This document shows positions 53,078-62,261 of a stretch of DNA of 64,000 nucleotides, one piece after another. Position 1 is the stretch's first letter; each line of letters opens with the position of its first letter. Below the pieces are notes generated by a model that was given only the letters and a program-made list of their open reading frames with translations, ran no database searches and was not told where the DNA came from. This stretch comes from Kuenenia sp039794105 (GTDB taxonomy: Bacteria > Planctomycetota > Brocadiia > Brocadiales > Brocadiaceae): positions 14,639 through 78,638 of the forward strand of contig NZ_JBDIWA010000014.1 of NCBI RefSeq assembly GCF_039794105.1, written 5' to 3'. The translations under genes and the position numbers were made by a program.

Positions 53078-55279
53078 ATGAATCCACAGCCAATATATCA
53101 AAATTTAACGGCAGGAAATGACTTTCACGATATCCATATCCTTATAGTAGATGATGACCCCGGAATGCTGGAAAGTGTTAAACAGCTTTTGGAAATCCAC
53201 AAATATTGCGTCACCACTATCAAAGGTGGTTCTCAGGCCTGCCAGGCGCTTTCGGTAACATCATACGACCTCTTATTGCTGGACCTTAACCTTAACCTTA
53301 ACCTTAACGGCATATCCGGCTATGACGTCATGAATTTTATGAATGACCATTCAATTAAAACGCCTGTCATTGTAATCAGCGGAAATACCTCGTTTGCTTC
53401 CGTCAGCAAGGCAATACAAACCGGAGCCTTGGATTACATTAAAAAACCCTATGACCCGGAAGAGCTGCTGGTGAAAATTAAAAATACCACCACCAAAATA
53501 CAGAGGGAAGAGCTAAACATAAAAATGCAGCGTCATCTGAAGAAATCTGAGGTGCTTCACAGGTACATTGTCAATAATTCTCCGGACATAATCTGTACGA
53601 TCGATCATGAAAGACGGATCATGTTTATAAATACTAAAATTGAAAATCTTTTAGGATATAAGCCTCAGGAACTGATAGGCAAACTATACTCCGAACTTGT
53701 TTGCCCGGAAGACGTTGAAAAGCTAAATGTATTTGTAAAAGAAAAAATAGCGCGTAGCTCTGGAAATTGCCCGCCCGATAAAATAGAGATATGCCTTGTA
53801 CCAAAAGGGAATTATTTTAAAAGACGTTATTTCGAGCTTACGCTATTTCCTGTTGAATTGAATTTGCTTGGATTCCAGCCAAAAAACAGAAATATTTCAG
53901 GCGAAAAATTATTTGGCGTCTACGCAATCGCCCATGATATTACGGAAAGAAAAGAGGCGAAAGAATACATACACTTTCAAGCCTGCCACGATTTATTAAC
54001 TAAATTGCCAAATCGGGCATCTTTTGAAGAAAGGGGCCGTCTGGCCGTAAACAAGGCAAGGCAAAATAATGGTATTATAGCGGTCTTGTTTCTCGACCTG
54101 GACAGATTCAAAACAATTAATGATTCACTTGGTCATGCAATGGGAGACCGATTGCTTCAATCGGTAACGCAGAGACTGGAATCCTGTCTTCGAAAATACG
54201 ATACTTTATCCCGATTTGGTGCGGACGAATTCATGCTGCTGCTCCCGGAAATAAACGCACCTGAAAATGCCGGCCAGGTGGCGTTAAAAATTACTGACAT
54301 AATGCATACACCTTTTGTCATTGGTGGTCAGGAGATTTTTGGCGGTGTCAGCATCGGTATTTCTGTTTTTCCGGAACATGGAGAAACGATTGAACAGCTT
54401 ATTCAAAATGCGGAAATCGCTATGTATCAGGCAAAAGGCCGGGGGAAAAAGGGCGTTCAGTTCTTTGATAAAGGAATGAATACTTCAAGCCCTCACCGTT
54501 TAGCAATGGAAAGGGATTTAAGATGGGCTTTGAAAAACAATGAATTTGAAATTGTTTATCAACCGCAAATAACAATCAGTACCGGAAAGGTAATTGGTTT
54601 TGAGGCACTTGTTCGATGGAATCATCCTGAAAAAGGGAAAATTCGCCCTTGCGAGTTTATTCCTATTGCCGAAGAAACAAAACTAATAGAGGATTTAGGC
54701 GAATGGATTATTCACCAAGCATGTTGTGAAGTCAGAGAGTGGATTAAAAAAGGCCATGATACCTTTCGCCTGTCTATTAATATTTCTCCCCTGCAGATTG
54801 AAAACCCCCATTTTGTAGAAAATTTCGTGCATATGCTTGGTATATGCCAATTCCCAGGGAAAAATATGGAAATCGAACTGACGGAAAGTATATTAATGGC
54901 CGATCTGGAACATATAGCACAAATACTGAATCATCTTCATAAACACTCGATAACAGTTGCTATAGACGATTTTGGAATTGGATATTCATCATTATCGTAC
55001 ATACAAAAACTCCCCATCCATACGCTTAAAATTGACCAATCATTTATGCAGAGCATCCAAAATGAAACAGATGAATCCTGCCTGGTTAATGCCATAATCG
55101 CTATGGGAAAAGGACTCCATTTGTGCACCGTCGCTGAAGGGGTAGAAACCATGACTCAAATTAAATACTTACAGAATCAAGGCTGCGATGCTGTTCAGGG
55201 GTATTATTTTGGGGAACCGCAGTTGGGAGAAAAATGTCTTCGTCTTCTGGAAGAAACCACCTTCATTACCTCAACATAG
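53078..55279 (+). CDS. REC-PAS-GGDEF-EAL response regulator
   Basis: A 733-aa c-di-GMP protein. The receiver domain (1-125) has the acidic pocket VDDDPG and the phosphoacceptor Asp69, immediately followed by a repeat-encoded LNLNLNLN insertion. A PAS domain spans about 160-290. In the GGDEF domain (about 305-465) the active-site loop reads RFGADEF, so cyclase activity is doubtful. The EAL domain (480-730) keeps FEALVRW, NISPLQ, ELTES, DDFGIGYSSL, LKIDQSF and AEGVET, consistent with an active phosphodiesterase. It is a probable output partner of a kinase encoded nearby. Confidence 0.95.
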   Translation: MNPQPIYQNLTAGNDFHDIHILIVDDDPGMLESVKQLLEIHKYCVTTIKGGSQACQALSVTSYDLLLLDLNLNLNLNGISGYDVMNFMNDHSIKTPVIVISGNTSFASVSKAIQTGALDYIKKPYDPEELLVKIKNTTTKIQREELNIKMQRHLKKSEVLHRYIVNNSPDIICTIDHERRIMFINTKIENLLGYKPQELIGKLYSELVCPEDVEKLNVFVKEKIARSSGNCPPDKIEICLVPKGNYFKRRYFELTLFPVELNLLGFQPKNRNISGEKLFGVYAIAHDITERKEAKEYIHFQACHDLLTKLPNRASFEERGRLAVNKARQNNGIIAVLFLDLDRFKTINDSLGHAMGDRLLQSVTQRLESCLRKYDTLSRFGADEFMLLLPEINAPENAGQVALKITDIMHTPFVIGGQEIFGGVSIGISVFPEHGETIEQLIQNAEIAMYQAKGRGKKGVQFFDKGMNTSSPHRLAMERDLRWALKNNEFEIVYQPQITISTGKVIGFEALVRWNHPEKGKIRPCEFIPIAEETKLIEDLGEWIIHQACCEVREWIKKGHDTFRLSINISPLQIENPHFVENFVHMLGICQFPGKNMEIELTESILMADLEHIAQILNHLHKHSITVAIDDFGIGYSSLSYIQKLPIHTLKIDQSFMQSIQNETDESCLVNAIIAMGKGLHLCTVAEGVETMTQIKYLQNQGCDAVQGYYFGEPQLGEKCLRLLEETTFITST
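53284..53308 (+). repeat. CCTTAA hexamer repeat within the receiver domain
   Basis: Four tandem copies of CCTTAA plus one base encode alternating Leu-Asn directly after the phosphoacceptor Asp69. The hexamer preserves the frame, so copy-number change would lengthen or shorten the loop without a frameshift. Confidence 0.95.
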
Positions 55280-55396
55280 TGTTTAGTGAAAGCTTTGTAA
55301 TATCCTAAGCTGGCATAGCCGAAACCAAACAAGTACGAAGCACGAAATACGAAACAAATTCCAAAATACAAAATCCCAATGAAAAAAACTAAAATG

Positions 55397-55726
55397 TTAC
55401 AAAATGTAGCGTTTAAGTATATCTTTACTTTGGTCATTTATTAAACCGTTAAAATAAATTGCCAAAAAACACATTCCGGCGGAGTATGTTTCCCTAACAA
55501 TTAATCCGTGTGATTTTATTAAGTACGTTTCATTATTGATTGGAATAAAAAGGACAAAATTAAGTATCTTGTCAGGCAAGTAATTGTAACGTGCTATTGT
55601 TTTACAACATATGCCACTGAGACTAAGATTTATCACTTCTGCTTTAAATAGGGTATCATCAAAATAAAGCTCCAACCGGGTATTTGAATCGATTCTTTTA
55701 TATTTTCTTTTTTCAAAGGATATCAT
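55397..55726 (-). CDS. PilZ-domain protein (c-di-GMP receptor)
   Basis: A single PilZ domain of about 109 aa. The c-di-GMP contact motifs are present: RKYKRID (R-x3-R, residues 7-13) and NLSLSGICCK (N/D-x-S-x2-G, about 34-43). The ATG at 55726 is chosen because AAGGTG lies 5 nt upstream; an upstream extension to 55789 is possible. It is convergent with the REC-PAS-GGDEF-EAL gene, 117 bp away. Confidence 0.85.
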   Translation of the reverse strand: MISFEKRKYKRIDSNTRLELYFDDTLFKAEVINLSLSGICCKTIARYNYLPDKILNFVLFIPINNETYLIKSHGLIVRETYSAGMCFLAIYFNGLINDQSKDILKRYIL

Positions 55727-55830
55727 TATCACCTTACGCCTAAAAACAATGCCATGCATGGTGCGCTCTATAGACAATAATAAAGGCAACTTCTCTATAA
55801 GTTGAGGTTTTTATAATGATTTCTTCCGTT

Positions 55831-55890
55831 CACAGTCCTCAGACCACAATCTGCAATTCGCCGACTGTAGATTGCCGATTGCCGACTATA
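55831..55890. repeat. Degenerate heptamer array
   Basis: CAGTCCT, CAATCTG and then GACTGTA/GATTGCC units; a short and more eroded example of the heptamer family, upstream of the PilZ gene. Confidence 0.7.
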
Positions 55891-56045
55891 CAGTATTCCC
55901 CATTAACAAAGAGTGCGAGGGGGTTGTTTACCGCAAGTTATTGAGAAGTTACTAATGTAGTGTTGCAAAATGTAAGGTTTTCTTATCGTTATAAAATACA
56001 TTATCTACTTTTTTTCATATACAATAAATACCCTCTTTTGGGTGG

Positions 56046-57563
56046 TTATTTATTATTCGTTAATAAGGAGAAAATATATTTCCAATTGTTATGCCCATCT
56101 ACTATCTCAGCGCCTATTCCGTATCTATTTTTATGAATTATGTTTATATGGGCAATTCTGACTGAAAAGGTCGACGGCAGGTAAACTTCAGAATCAACAA
56201 CAACCCGGCAGGTAAATATTTCGTCTAATTCAGGTTTGAAATCAAGCTCCCCTTTGAATCCTCCCTTGCCGATATCGCCAATTACGCACATTCTCCAGTC
56301 ATCTTCCGTTACTTTAATTTCAAAACATTGTACATTATTAATTTTTTTATCAACCCTCAATAATGTTTTAAATCTGCTAATCCGCCTGTTTACATTTTTG
56401 TACAGGAGAAGATTAACCTCTTCTTTGCTTAGCAATGAACTATGTTTAGTTTTTTTCCCGTTCTGATGAAAAGGCGGATTGTCTAATGTATTACTGATGA
56501 CTCTATTACGGCCGCATGATTTGCCAATATAAAGATATTTATCCGCGGCGGATAAAATATGTTTTACAGAATTTCCATCCTCCGGATAGCCGGCAACACC
56601 AGCAGTTATTGTCACGTATTCCATCTTCCCTTCAACGACTTCTAACGACAAAATCCTTTTTACCACGTCCCTGAGTTTATCAATGACGATGGTAGCGCTG
56701 TTCTTGTCCATGCCTGGCAAAAGTATCGCAAATTCTTCCCCGCCATATCTGCTCACAATATCACTATATCTTACATTTGATTTCAGGATGTATGCTAATT
56801 TTTTAAGAATTTCATCTCCAAACAAATGCCCGTAGGTATCGTTATAGTATTTAAAGTGATCTATATCTATCATAGCGATTGAAAAATGTACGTTATGGCG
56901 TATTGCTTTACTATGCTCGAGATGACAACTGTCAAAAAAGAATTTCCTTTGGTAAAGCATGGTAAGGTCATCGTACATTGCGCCTTTTTCTGCTTTTTCG
57001 TAAAGTTCAATCCTCTCAATGGTATTTGCAATATTCAATGCCACCGTAATGAATAACTCCATATCTTCTTCGGTAAATGCATTTATTTCTTTCTTGTGTA
57101 TGTTTAATAATCCCAGCATTCTGTTATTTTTGGAGCGCAATGGCAAAGATAAAAATGATCCGGTATTCTCCAGTTTTCCTTTATAAAAATATTGGTCGTT
57201 TTTCTTGCTTATGTCATTTAACAAAAGGGGTTTCCCCGTCCGGGCGGCGATGCAGGCATATTCCTCCCCCTTTTTAAAGGTGACGTCTTTCACCGCTTCA
57301 AAAATATCACTTCCCGTTTTAAATATCGTCAATTCATCGTTGTCCCCGTTATTTAACATGAAACAGAAGTCATCAATATAAAGATTATTCTTAAAAAAAG
57401 CGGCAGTATATTCAAATAATTCTTCAATTTTTACTGATAAATTCAAGTTCTCATTTAACAAGTAAAGCAGATAAAGCGAAAACACACCTTCTCTGGTGTT
57501 GTTCGCAACATTCTTATCAACGCCATACTTACCGTTGTGGTGTTTGTTTCTGTTTAATAGCAT
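56046..57563 (-). CDS. GAF-GGDEF diguanylate cyclase with C-terminal PilZ-like domain
   Basis: A 505-aa soluble protein. A GAF domain (about residues 45-190) precedes a GGDEF domain (about 200-365) with the active loop SRYGGEEFAILLPG and the metal site MIDIDHFKYYNDTYGH. The c-di-GMP inhibitory-site RxxD is not obvious. The C-terminal 120 residues look like a PilZ-type barrel (SRFKTLLRVD, then IGDIGKGGFKGELDF). The protein would make c-di-GMP and may sense it itself. A candidate sigma-54 site lies about 100 bp upstream. Confidence 0.9.
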   Translation of the reverse strand: MLLNRNKHHNGKYGVDKNVANNTREGVFSLYLLYLLNENLNLSVKIEELFEYTAAFFKNNLYIDDFCFMLNNGDNDELTIFKTGSDIFEAVKDVTFKKGEEYACIAARTGKPLLLNDISKKNDQYFYKGKLENTGSFLSLPLRSKNNRMLGLLNIHKKEINAFTEEDMELFITVALNIANTIERIELYEKAEKGAMYDDLTMLYQRKFFFDSCHLEHSKAIRHNVHFSIAMIDIDHFKYYNDTYGHLFGDEILKKLAYILKSNVRYSDIVSRYGGEEFAILLPGMDKNSATIVIDKLRDVVKRILSLEVVEGKMEYVTITAGVAGYPEDGNSVKHILSAADKYLYIGKSCGRNRVISNTLDNPPFHQNGKKTKHSSLLSKEEVNLLLYKNVNRRISRFKTLLRVDKKINNVQCFEIKVTEDDWRMCVIGDIGKGGFKGELDFKPELDEIFTCRVVVDSEVYLPSTFSVRIAHINIIHKNRYGIGAEIVDGHNNWKYIFSLLTNNK

Positions 57564-57652
57564 TTTTATGGTATTCGATAAATATTATTACGCTCCGCAA
57601 ATCCTAAAAATAAAAGCACGCTGTTCTTCATATTGCACAATGTAAGGGCAGT

Positions 57653-57668
57653 TGCAAATCTCATACCT
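57653..57668 (-). promoter_or_regulatory. Candidate sigma-54 promoter for the GGDEF gene
   Basis: On the minus strand AGGTATGAGATTTGCA has GG and GC exactly 10 nt apart and a good TTTGCA -12 element; the -24 region deviates at two positions. It lies about 90 bp before the GGDEF start codon. Confidence 0.3.
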
Positions 57669-58573
57669 TGCCAAATTACTTTCCGGAAAAAAAGGGTAGC
57701 ACCATTTAAAAGATCGCATACGAATTGTGCTTATATAGTTATGTTGAAACTTACACTAGCAAATGGACACCCCTGCTCGTTCAGGTCAGGTCAGATTTAC
57801 AATACTACTCTCTTTTCAATCAGGGAATAATTAAGAAGGCATTGTATGCTGCCTTTAACATAACAAACGGATTGCGTAAAAAAAGCTTCATGCGATGAAC
57901 CGTTTAATGCAATATTTGCGAGTGATACTGTTTCTCCGGAAATCCTTGCAACCAGCTTAATTGCCGGGAAACCCTTACAAACAAAAACGAGTGCAAGCAA
58001 TAAGAGATGCGCAAAACGATGCACGGCACAATAGGAAAAAGACATAACCGTTTGGCATAGACGGAATTACTGTAAAACATTATTATGGTTGCAATTTTTG
58101 CGTAAACCATAGTGTTCTTTACCGCTGTTCACCAAAGAAGTAATAATTTATCCTCTTTCCCGAATCGTAATAAATTCTTATTTCTCTTCGTAAAGATTGC
58201 GCAAAGTATTTCACGTTGTGGTTCCTTTTTAATGGCTTAAATTCAGACATTCAATTACACAAACAATGCTCCCGAATGGCTTAATTCTCTGTGAATACGA
58301 GCGGTGAAGATGTTTTTTGAGAGATGGGAACTAAAAATTGCGCTGACAACAAATGGTCCTTTTCGTTTAAAAAAAGAGGAAAGATAGCCTCCTCCTATTC
58401 AATTGAGACCGCATTTACGCCCATGAAACAGCAACATACGGTTTGTTTTGGCACGTTAATTGTGATAGATAAATGCAGACGTTATTTAATGCCTGCGCCG
58501 TGTGTCACGATTCGGGACTTAGTATGGAATATGTATTCTCAAAAAGGCATAACTAAATTTAGAGGGGAACAAT
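57669..58573. other. 0.9 kb region without a convincing gene
   Basis: Short frames exist on both strands (57797-58045 minus, 58324-58590 plus) but lack ribosome sites, recognised similarity or normal composition. The stretch may contain decayed genes. A weak sigma-54-like sequence (TTGGCACG at 58448-58455 with TTGT at 58460-58463) precedes the gene at 58574. Confidence 0.5.
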
Positions 58574-58993
58574 ATGACGGTATCAGATGAATTGTATGAC
58601 ATGATTAAGTTGTTTGAAAGCAACAGACATCAGGAAATGAGAAAAGGGGATTTTTATAATCCCGCAAATTTGTGGTGCATGTGGATAAGAAAGGATTTGC
58701 AAACATGGAAGAAGTTTGTTGTGTGGTATCTCAGGGACTCCCTGGAAATATTAGAAAAAAGCGGCGGCAATTTTTGGGATTACTTCAATTCCCATAAAAA
58801 TAATATACAAGAATTTGCAAATGAATGGGTCGTTGATGAAGAAAGAAATAGTTTTTATAGATTTTGCATTAATAAAATGAAAGACAATTACTTATTCTCC
58901 AAAACTCTTCTTTATACACAACATAGCCACAACCAAAAAGATCTTAACCAGAAAGCACACCTGGCACACGAAGAAAGTTTGCAAAAACTGTAA
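58574..58993 (+). CDS. Uncharacterised protein, 139 aa
   Basis: Not recognised. A GAGGGG ribosome site precedes the ATG. The protein is polar and helical, rich in Trp and aromatic residues in the first half (LWCMWIRKDLQTWKKFVVWYLRD), and ends in a His/Gln-rich tail. There is no membrane segment despite the aromatic content. It stands upstream of the sugar transferase, separated by a large palindrome. It might be a short regulatory protein, but nothing in the sequence supports a particular function. Confidence 0.55.
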   Translation: MTVSDELYDMIKLFESNRHQEMRKGDFYNPANLWCMWIRKDLQTWKKFVVWYLRDSLEILEKSGGNFWDYFNSHKNNIQEFANEWVVDEERNSFYRFCINKMKDNYLFSKTLLYTQHSHNQKDLNQKAHLAHEESLQKL

Positions 58994-59019
58994 TAGTTTA
59001 GATTTTTGAAAAAGTAGAA

Positions 59020-59069
59020 ACTCTCGTTCCCAAGCGGCAAGGCATGCCTTGCCGCTTGGGAACGAGAGT
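59020..59069. repeat. 50-bp perfect palindrome
   Basis: ACTCTCGTTCCCAAGCGG followed by CAAGGCA, then the exact complement of the whole, with no loop. It would form a cruciform or a very stable RNA hairpin. It lies between the gene ending at 58993 and the sugar transferase, directly after a copy of the GTAATA-n-TTTAG motif (58990-59014). Confidence 0.95.
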
Positions 59070-59239
59070 ATTAACATAGCCACTACCAAGCTCGTGACGA
59101 TGCAATCGCTTCGTCCTGCAACTTTGAAACTCCTATACTATTACATTGTTTACGTTTTTATCGGGGTAGTACAACCATTGCATTATAAATATGAACTATT
59201 CATACACTTTTCTTGTAGGGATAACGGCAGGGAATTTAT

Positions 59240-60688
59240 ATGTTAAAAGAATATCACTTATTTTTCAGAAGGCTGATGATTTGTTTCGATTTATTTATCG
59301 TCACAATATCTTTTTTCATGTCCCCGTTTTTATTCAGCGACTACGGCAATGTTATTCAGCAGTTTGGCAGCTATTTCATACTATTGCCTGCGCTGTTGAG
59401 CGTGTGGGGGATATTTCTGCATAATTTTGGCATGTACGAATCTTTCAGAACAAAGAACATTACCGAAGTAATTTTTCCCGTAATAGAAACGGCTTTAGTG
59501 GGGGGAGGTCTTTTGGGAAGCTTTGTGTTCCTTGCAAAGATTCAAACGATAGGCAGTGAGCATTTGTTTTACTCTTTTTTCATGGCAACCATCTTATTAT
59601 GCGGAGAAAAGGTTTCGCTTTTATTTTTTCTCCAGTATAAGCGTAAAAATGGCTTTAACACGAGAAACGTTTTAATTGTTGGTACTGGTAAAAGGGCGCA
59701 GCATTTTATAAACACAATCGGAAAAAATGTGGAATGGGGTATTAATGTTATCGGTCTTATTGATAACGATGCGACAAAAAAAAATACTGTAGTCTGCGGA
59801 AATAAAGTAATTGGCGCCGTTAAAGATATCCCTGTAATAATTCACAATACTGTCGTCGATGAAGTCCTGTTTGTTGTTCCCAGGTCATGGTTAAACACTG
59901 TGGAAGAAATGATTCGGTACTTGTGCGATATAGAGGGGTTAAAGGTGAGTGTGGCAGTGGATTTGTTTACACTTAATTTGGCAAGGACAAAGTATAGCCA
60001 TGTAATCCCGGATACCATCGGTAAGACCAGGAGTTATCTGTCGGAATTTCCTTTGCTTGTTTTTGAAAGCGCTCCGGACAAACTATTGCAGCTTTTTATT
60101 AAACGTCTTATGGACATAATCTTTTCCGGAATAGCGCTTGTCTCGTTATTTCCAGTGTTTCTCATTGCAGCAATTGTAATAAAAACCACGTCAAGCGGTC
60201 CTTTATTTTTTACACAGAAGAGATGCAGTTTAAACGGGAGAGTCTTTAAACTGTACAAGTTCAGGACAATGATTGCAGATGCTGAAGCAAAACGGGGGGA
60301 GCTGTTAAAGAACAATGAAATGCAAGGGCCTGTCTTTAAGATGGCAAATGATCCGCGTGTGACAAAAATCGGAAAGTTTTTGCGCAAGTATAGTATCGAT
60401 GAAATCCCGCAATTTTGGAATGTATTGAAAGGAGATATGAGTTTGGTAGGGCCTCGCCCACCCATTCCAAAGGAAGTTGATGAATATGAACCATGGCATA
60501 GAAGACGGTTGAGCATGAGACCGGGGTTAACCTGTATATGGCAAGTGTCTGGAAGAAATAAAATTACCGATTTTGATGAATGGATGCGGTTGGATTTGGA
60601 ATATATTGACAAATGGTCAGTCTGGCTGGATTTTAAAATACTTTTTGGAACAGTGCCAGCGGTATTAGCAGGTTCCGGGGCGAAATGA
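59240..60688 (+). CDS. Polyprenyl-phosphate sugar-1-phosphate transferase (exopolysaccharide priming)
   Basis: Membrane enzyme (482 aa) that starts polysaccharide synthesis by moving hexose-1-phosphate to undecaprenyl phosphate. About four N-terminal membrane segments lie in residues 12-120. A Rossmann-like CoA-binding-type domain spans about 140-260, and a further membrane hairpin lies at about 287-317. The catalytic C-terminal domain shows KLYKFRTMIADAE, DPRVTKIGKFLRKYSIDEIPQFWNVLKGDMSLVGPRPP and GLTCIWQVSGR. This matches the WcaJ/PssY group. It could supply the lipid-linked start for the 10-24 kb glycan cluster. Confidence 0.95.
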   Translation: MLKEYHLFFRRLMICFDLFIVTISFFMSPFLFSDYGNVIQQFGSYFILLPALLSVWGIFLHNFGMYESFRTKNITEVIFPVIETALVGGGLLGSFVFLAKIQTIGSEHLFYSFFMATILLCGEKVSLLFFLQYKRKNGFNTRNVLIVGTGKRAQHFINTIGKNVEWGINVIGLIDNDATKKNTVVCGNKVIGAVKDIPVIIHNTVVDEVLFVVPRSWLNTVEEMIRYLCDIEGLKVSVAVDLFTLNLARTKYSHVIPDTIGKTRSYLSEFPLLVFESAPDKLLQLFIKRLMDIIFSGIALVSLFPVFLIAAIVIKTTSSGPLFFTQKRCSLNGRVFKLYKFRTMIADAEAKRGELLKNNEMQGPVFKMANDPRVTKIGKFLRKYSIDEIPQFWNVLKGDMSLVGPRPPIPKEVDEYEPWHRRRLSMRPGLTCIWQVSGRNKITDFDEWMRLDLEYIDKWSVWLDFKILFGTVPAVLAGSGAK

Positions 60689-60725
60689 ACAAGTAGCGTA
60701 ATGGTAGAAAGAAAACTGTTTTAAC

Positions 60726-60801
60726 GTAACACTTTGGTTTTTTGAAAAATTCCAATAATAGCGCTGCTTACCGCATAGTGTAGGGGCGAAGCATTTGCCA
60801 T
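60726..60801. repeat. Dispersed repeat C, inverted copy
   Basis: GTAACACTTTGGTTTTTTGAAAAATTCC through to GTAGGGGCGAAGCATTTG is the reverse complement, with some substitutions, of 5023-5094. Confidence 0.8.
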
Positions 60802-60835
60802 AAACGGTTGCTGCTCGTTCCTCACTTGATATCTT

Positions 60836-60894
60836 AGCCCACTAAATTCTCATGTAGTGCGACGAACCTCGTCGCACTACAAATGACAATTTCC
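60836..60894. repeat. Palindromic dispersed repeat A, inverted copy
   Basis: AGCCCACTAAATTCTCATG, the 12-bp stem GTAGTGCGACGA/TCGTCGCACTAC and AAATGACAATTTCC correspond in reverse to 4391-4446. Confidence 0.85.
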
Positions 60895-61017
60895 GGTTTC
60901 AAAAGACTGAAGCGTTACAAATGATTTGAAATTCTAAACGAGCGCCTCTTTTGTATTTCGCGCTTGTATGGGTCTGGTTTATCCATATTTGGAGAGGTTT
61001 GTAATAGGAGAAATAAC

Positions 61018-61650
61018 ATGAATAAAACATGTCATTATGATTATAATGATGTCGCAAATGGCAAGGCATTTATCTTTTACCGGCCAGGATATGATCGATA
61101 TACCTCAAAGGTATTTTATAGTCCGGCGGCAAGAGATATTCTGGTGAGATCAGCTCTGGTCTGGACAAAAGGAAAAGAAGTTGCACCTGATATATCGTTA
61201 TTTTGTGATAAATGGAAAAAATTGCTGGATAAAAAATTCGAAGAAATCGGAGGTGAATCAGAAAAGAAGCCCGAACCAACGTACTTTATCGATCTCATTA
61301 AGAGCCAGAAAAGGAGGTATGCCGTGCGGGGAACAATGCTTTCAGATTCGCCACAGAATATAAATCAGGCGGAATGGCCCCATTTGTTCATATTGGACAG
61401 AACGCATTCCGACCATGCGCATATCGCCAAAAGCTTCCGCAAATGGCATCTGAACAGACGGGAACAGGAAATCGTTCAATTGCTGCTTGACGACCACAGC
61501 AACAAAGAGATCGCTCTCGATCTTAATTTAAGCTGCAACACCATTAAAGGATATTTGAAACTTCTTATGCGAAAGCTTGATGTAAATAGCAGGGCAGGGA
61601 TTATATCAAGGCTCCTCTATCTTAACAATCTTAACGTTAATTATTCTTAA
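61018..61650 (+). CDS. LuxR-type regulator, copy 1
   Basis: A 210-aa transcription regulator. The C-terminal LuxR helix-turn-helix (about residues 145-205) reads LNRREQEIVQLLLDDHSNKEIALDLNL, then a recognition helix CNTIKGYLKLLMRKLDV. The N-terminal 140 residues form an unrecognised domain (AFIFYRPGYDRYTSKVFYSPAARDIL) that is perhaps PAS-like and has no receiver Asp pocket. The ATG at 61018 has AGGAG 8 nt upstream. It is followed 2 bp later by its paralog, with near-identical DNA over the C-terminal half. Confidence 0.88.
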   Translation: MNKTCHYDYNDVANGKAFIFYRPGYDRYTSKVFYSPAARDILVRSALVWTKGKEVAPDISLFCDKWKKLLDKKFEEIGGESEKKPEPTYFIDLIKSQKRRYAVRGTMLSDSPQNINQAEWPHLFILDRTHSDHAHIAKSFRKWHLNRREQEIVQLLLDDHSNKEIALDLNLSCNTIKGYLKLLMRKLDVNSRAGIISRLLYLNNLNVNYS

Positions 61651-61652
61651 GC

Positions 61653-62261
61653 ATGGACAGCGCATTTGATTATTATTCTAAAGACGTGATTAAAAACGCT
61701 GCGTTTATTTTCTATCTTCCGGGAAATGGAAAAACAGCTCTGAATGTATTTTATAGCCCAATGGCTTTCGATATTCTGATGCGCTCACATACTGTAAGGA
61801 AGAAAGAAAAGGAATCTGCGTCTGATATATTATCATTTTGTGACAAATGGAAAAAATTGCTGGATAAAAAATTCGAAGAAATCGGGGGCGCCTTCAAAGA
61901 ACGGACGGAGCAAGTTTCCTTTATTGATGTAATAAAAAGCCAGAAAAGATTTTATGCTGTTCAGGGGATTGTGCTTTCAGATTCGCCACAGAATATAAAT
62001 CAGGCGGAATGGCCCCATTTGTTCATATTGGACAGAACGCATTCCGACCATGCGCATATCGCCAAAAGCTTCCGCAAATGGCATCTGAACAGACGGGAAC
62101 AGGAAATCGTTCAATTGCTGCTTGGCGACCACAGCAACAAAGAGATCGCTCTCGATCTTAATTTGAGCTATAACACCATTAAAGGATATTTGAAACTTCT
62201 TATGCGAAAGCTTGACGTTAATAGCCGGACAGGAATCATATCAAAACTGCTGACGGAGTAG
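61653..62261 (+). CDS. LuxR-type regulator, copy 2
   Basis: A 202-aa paralog of the preceding regulator. DNA at 61972-62215 differs from 61337-61580 at only four positions by my reading, whereas the N-terminal domain has diverged strongly apart from a tract of about 40 bp around 61842. It lacks a ribosome site of its own and begins 2 bp after the upstream stop, so it is probably translated by coupling. The shared DNA-binding half suggests both bind the same sites while sensing different inputs. Confidence 0.88.
   Translation: MDSAFDYYSKDVIKNAAFIFYLPGNGKTALNVFYSPMAFDILMRSHTVRKKEKESASDILSFCDKWKKLLDKKFEEIGGAFKERTEQVSFIDVIKSQKRFYAVQGIVLSDSPQNINQAEWPHLFILDRTHSDHAHIAKSFRKWHLNRREQEIVQLLLGDHSNKEIALDLNLSYNTIKGYLKLLMRKLDVNSRTGIISKLLTE

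Noticed and set aside
57797..58045. 82-codon minus-strand frame
   Set aside because: No ribosome site, no recognised similarity, and no neighbours on that strand that would make an operon.
58448..58463. Sigma-54-like sequence TTGGCACG with TTGT
   Set aside because: The -24 half is good, but the essential GC of the -12 element is GT, so it is not listed as a promoter.
58324..58590. 88-codon plus-strand frame before the gene at 58574
   Set aside because: No ribosome site or similarity, and its last codons run through the ribosome site and start of the next gene; composition looks non-coding.
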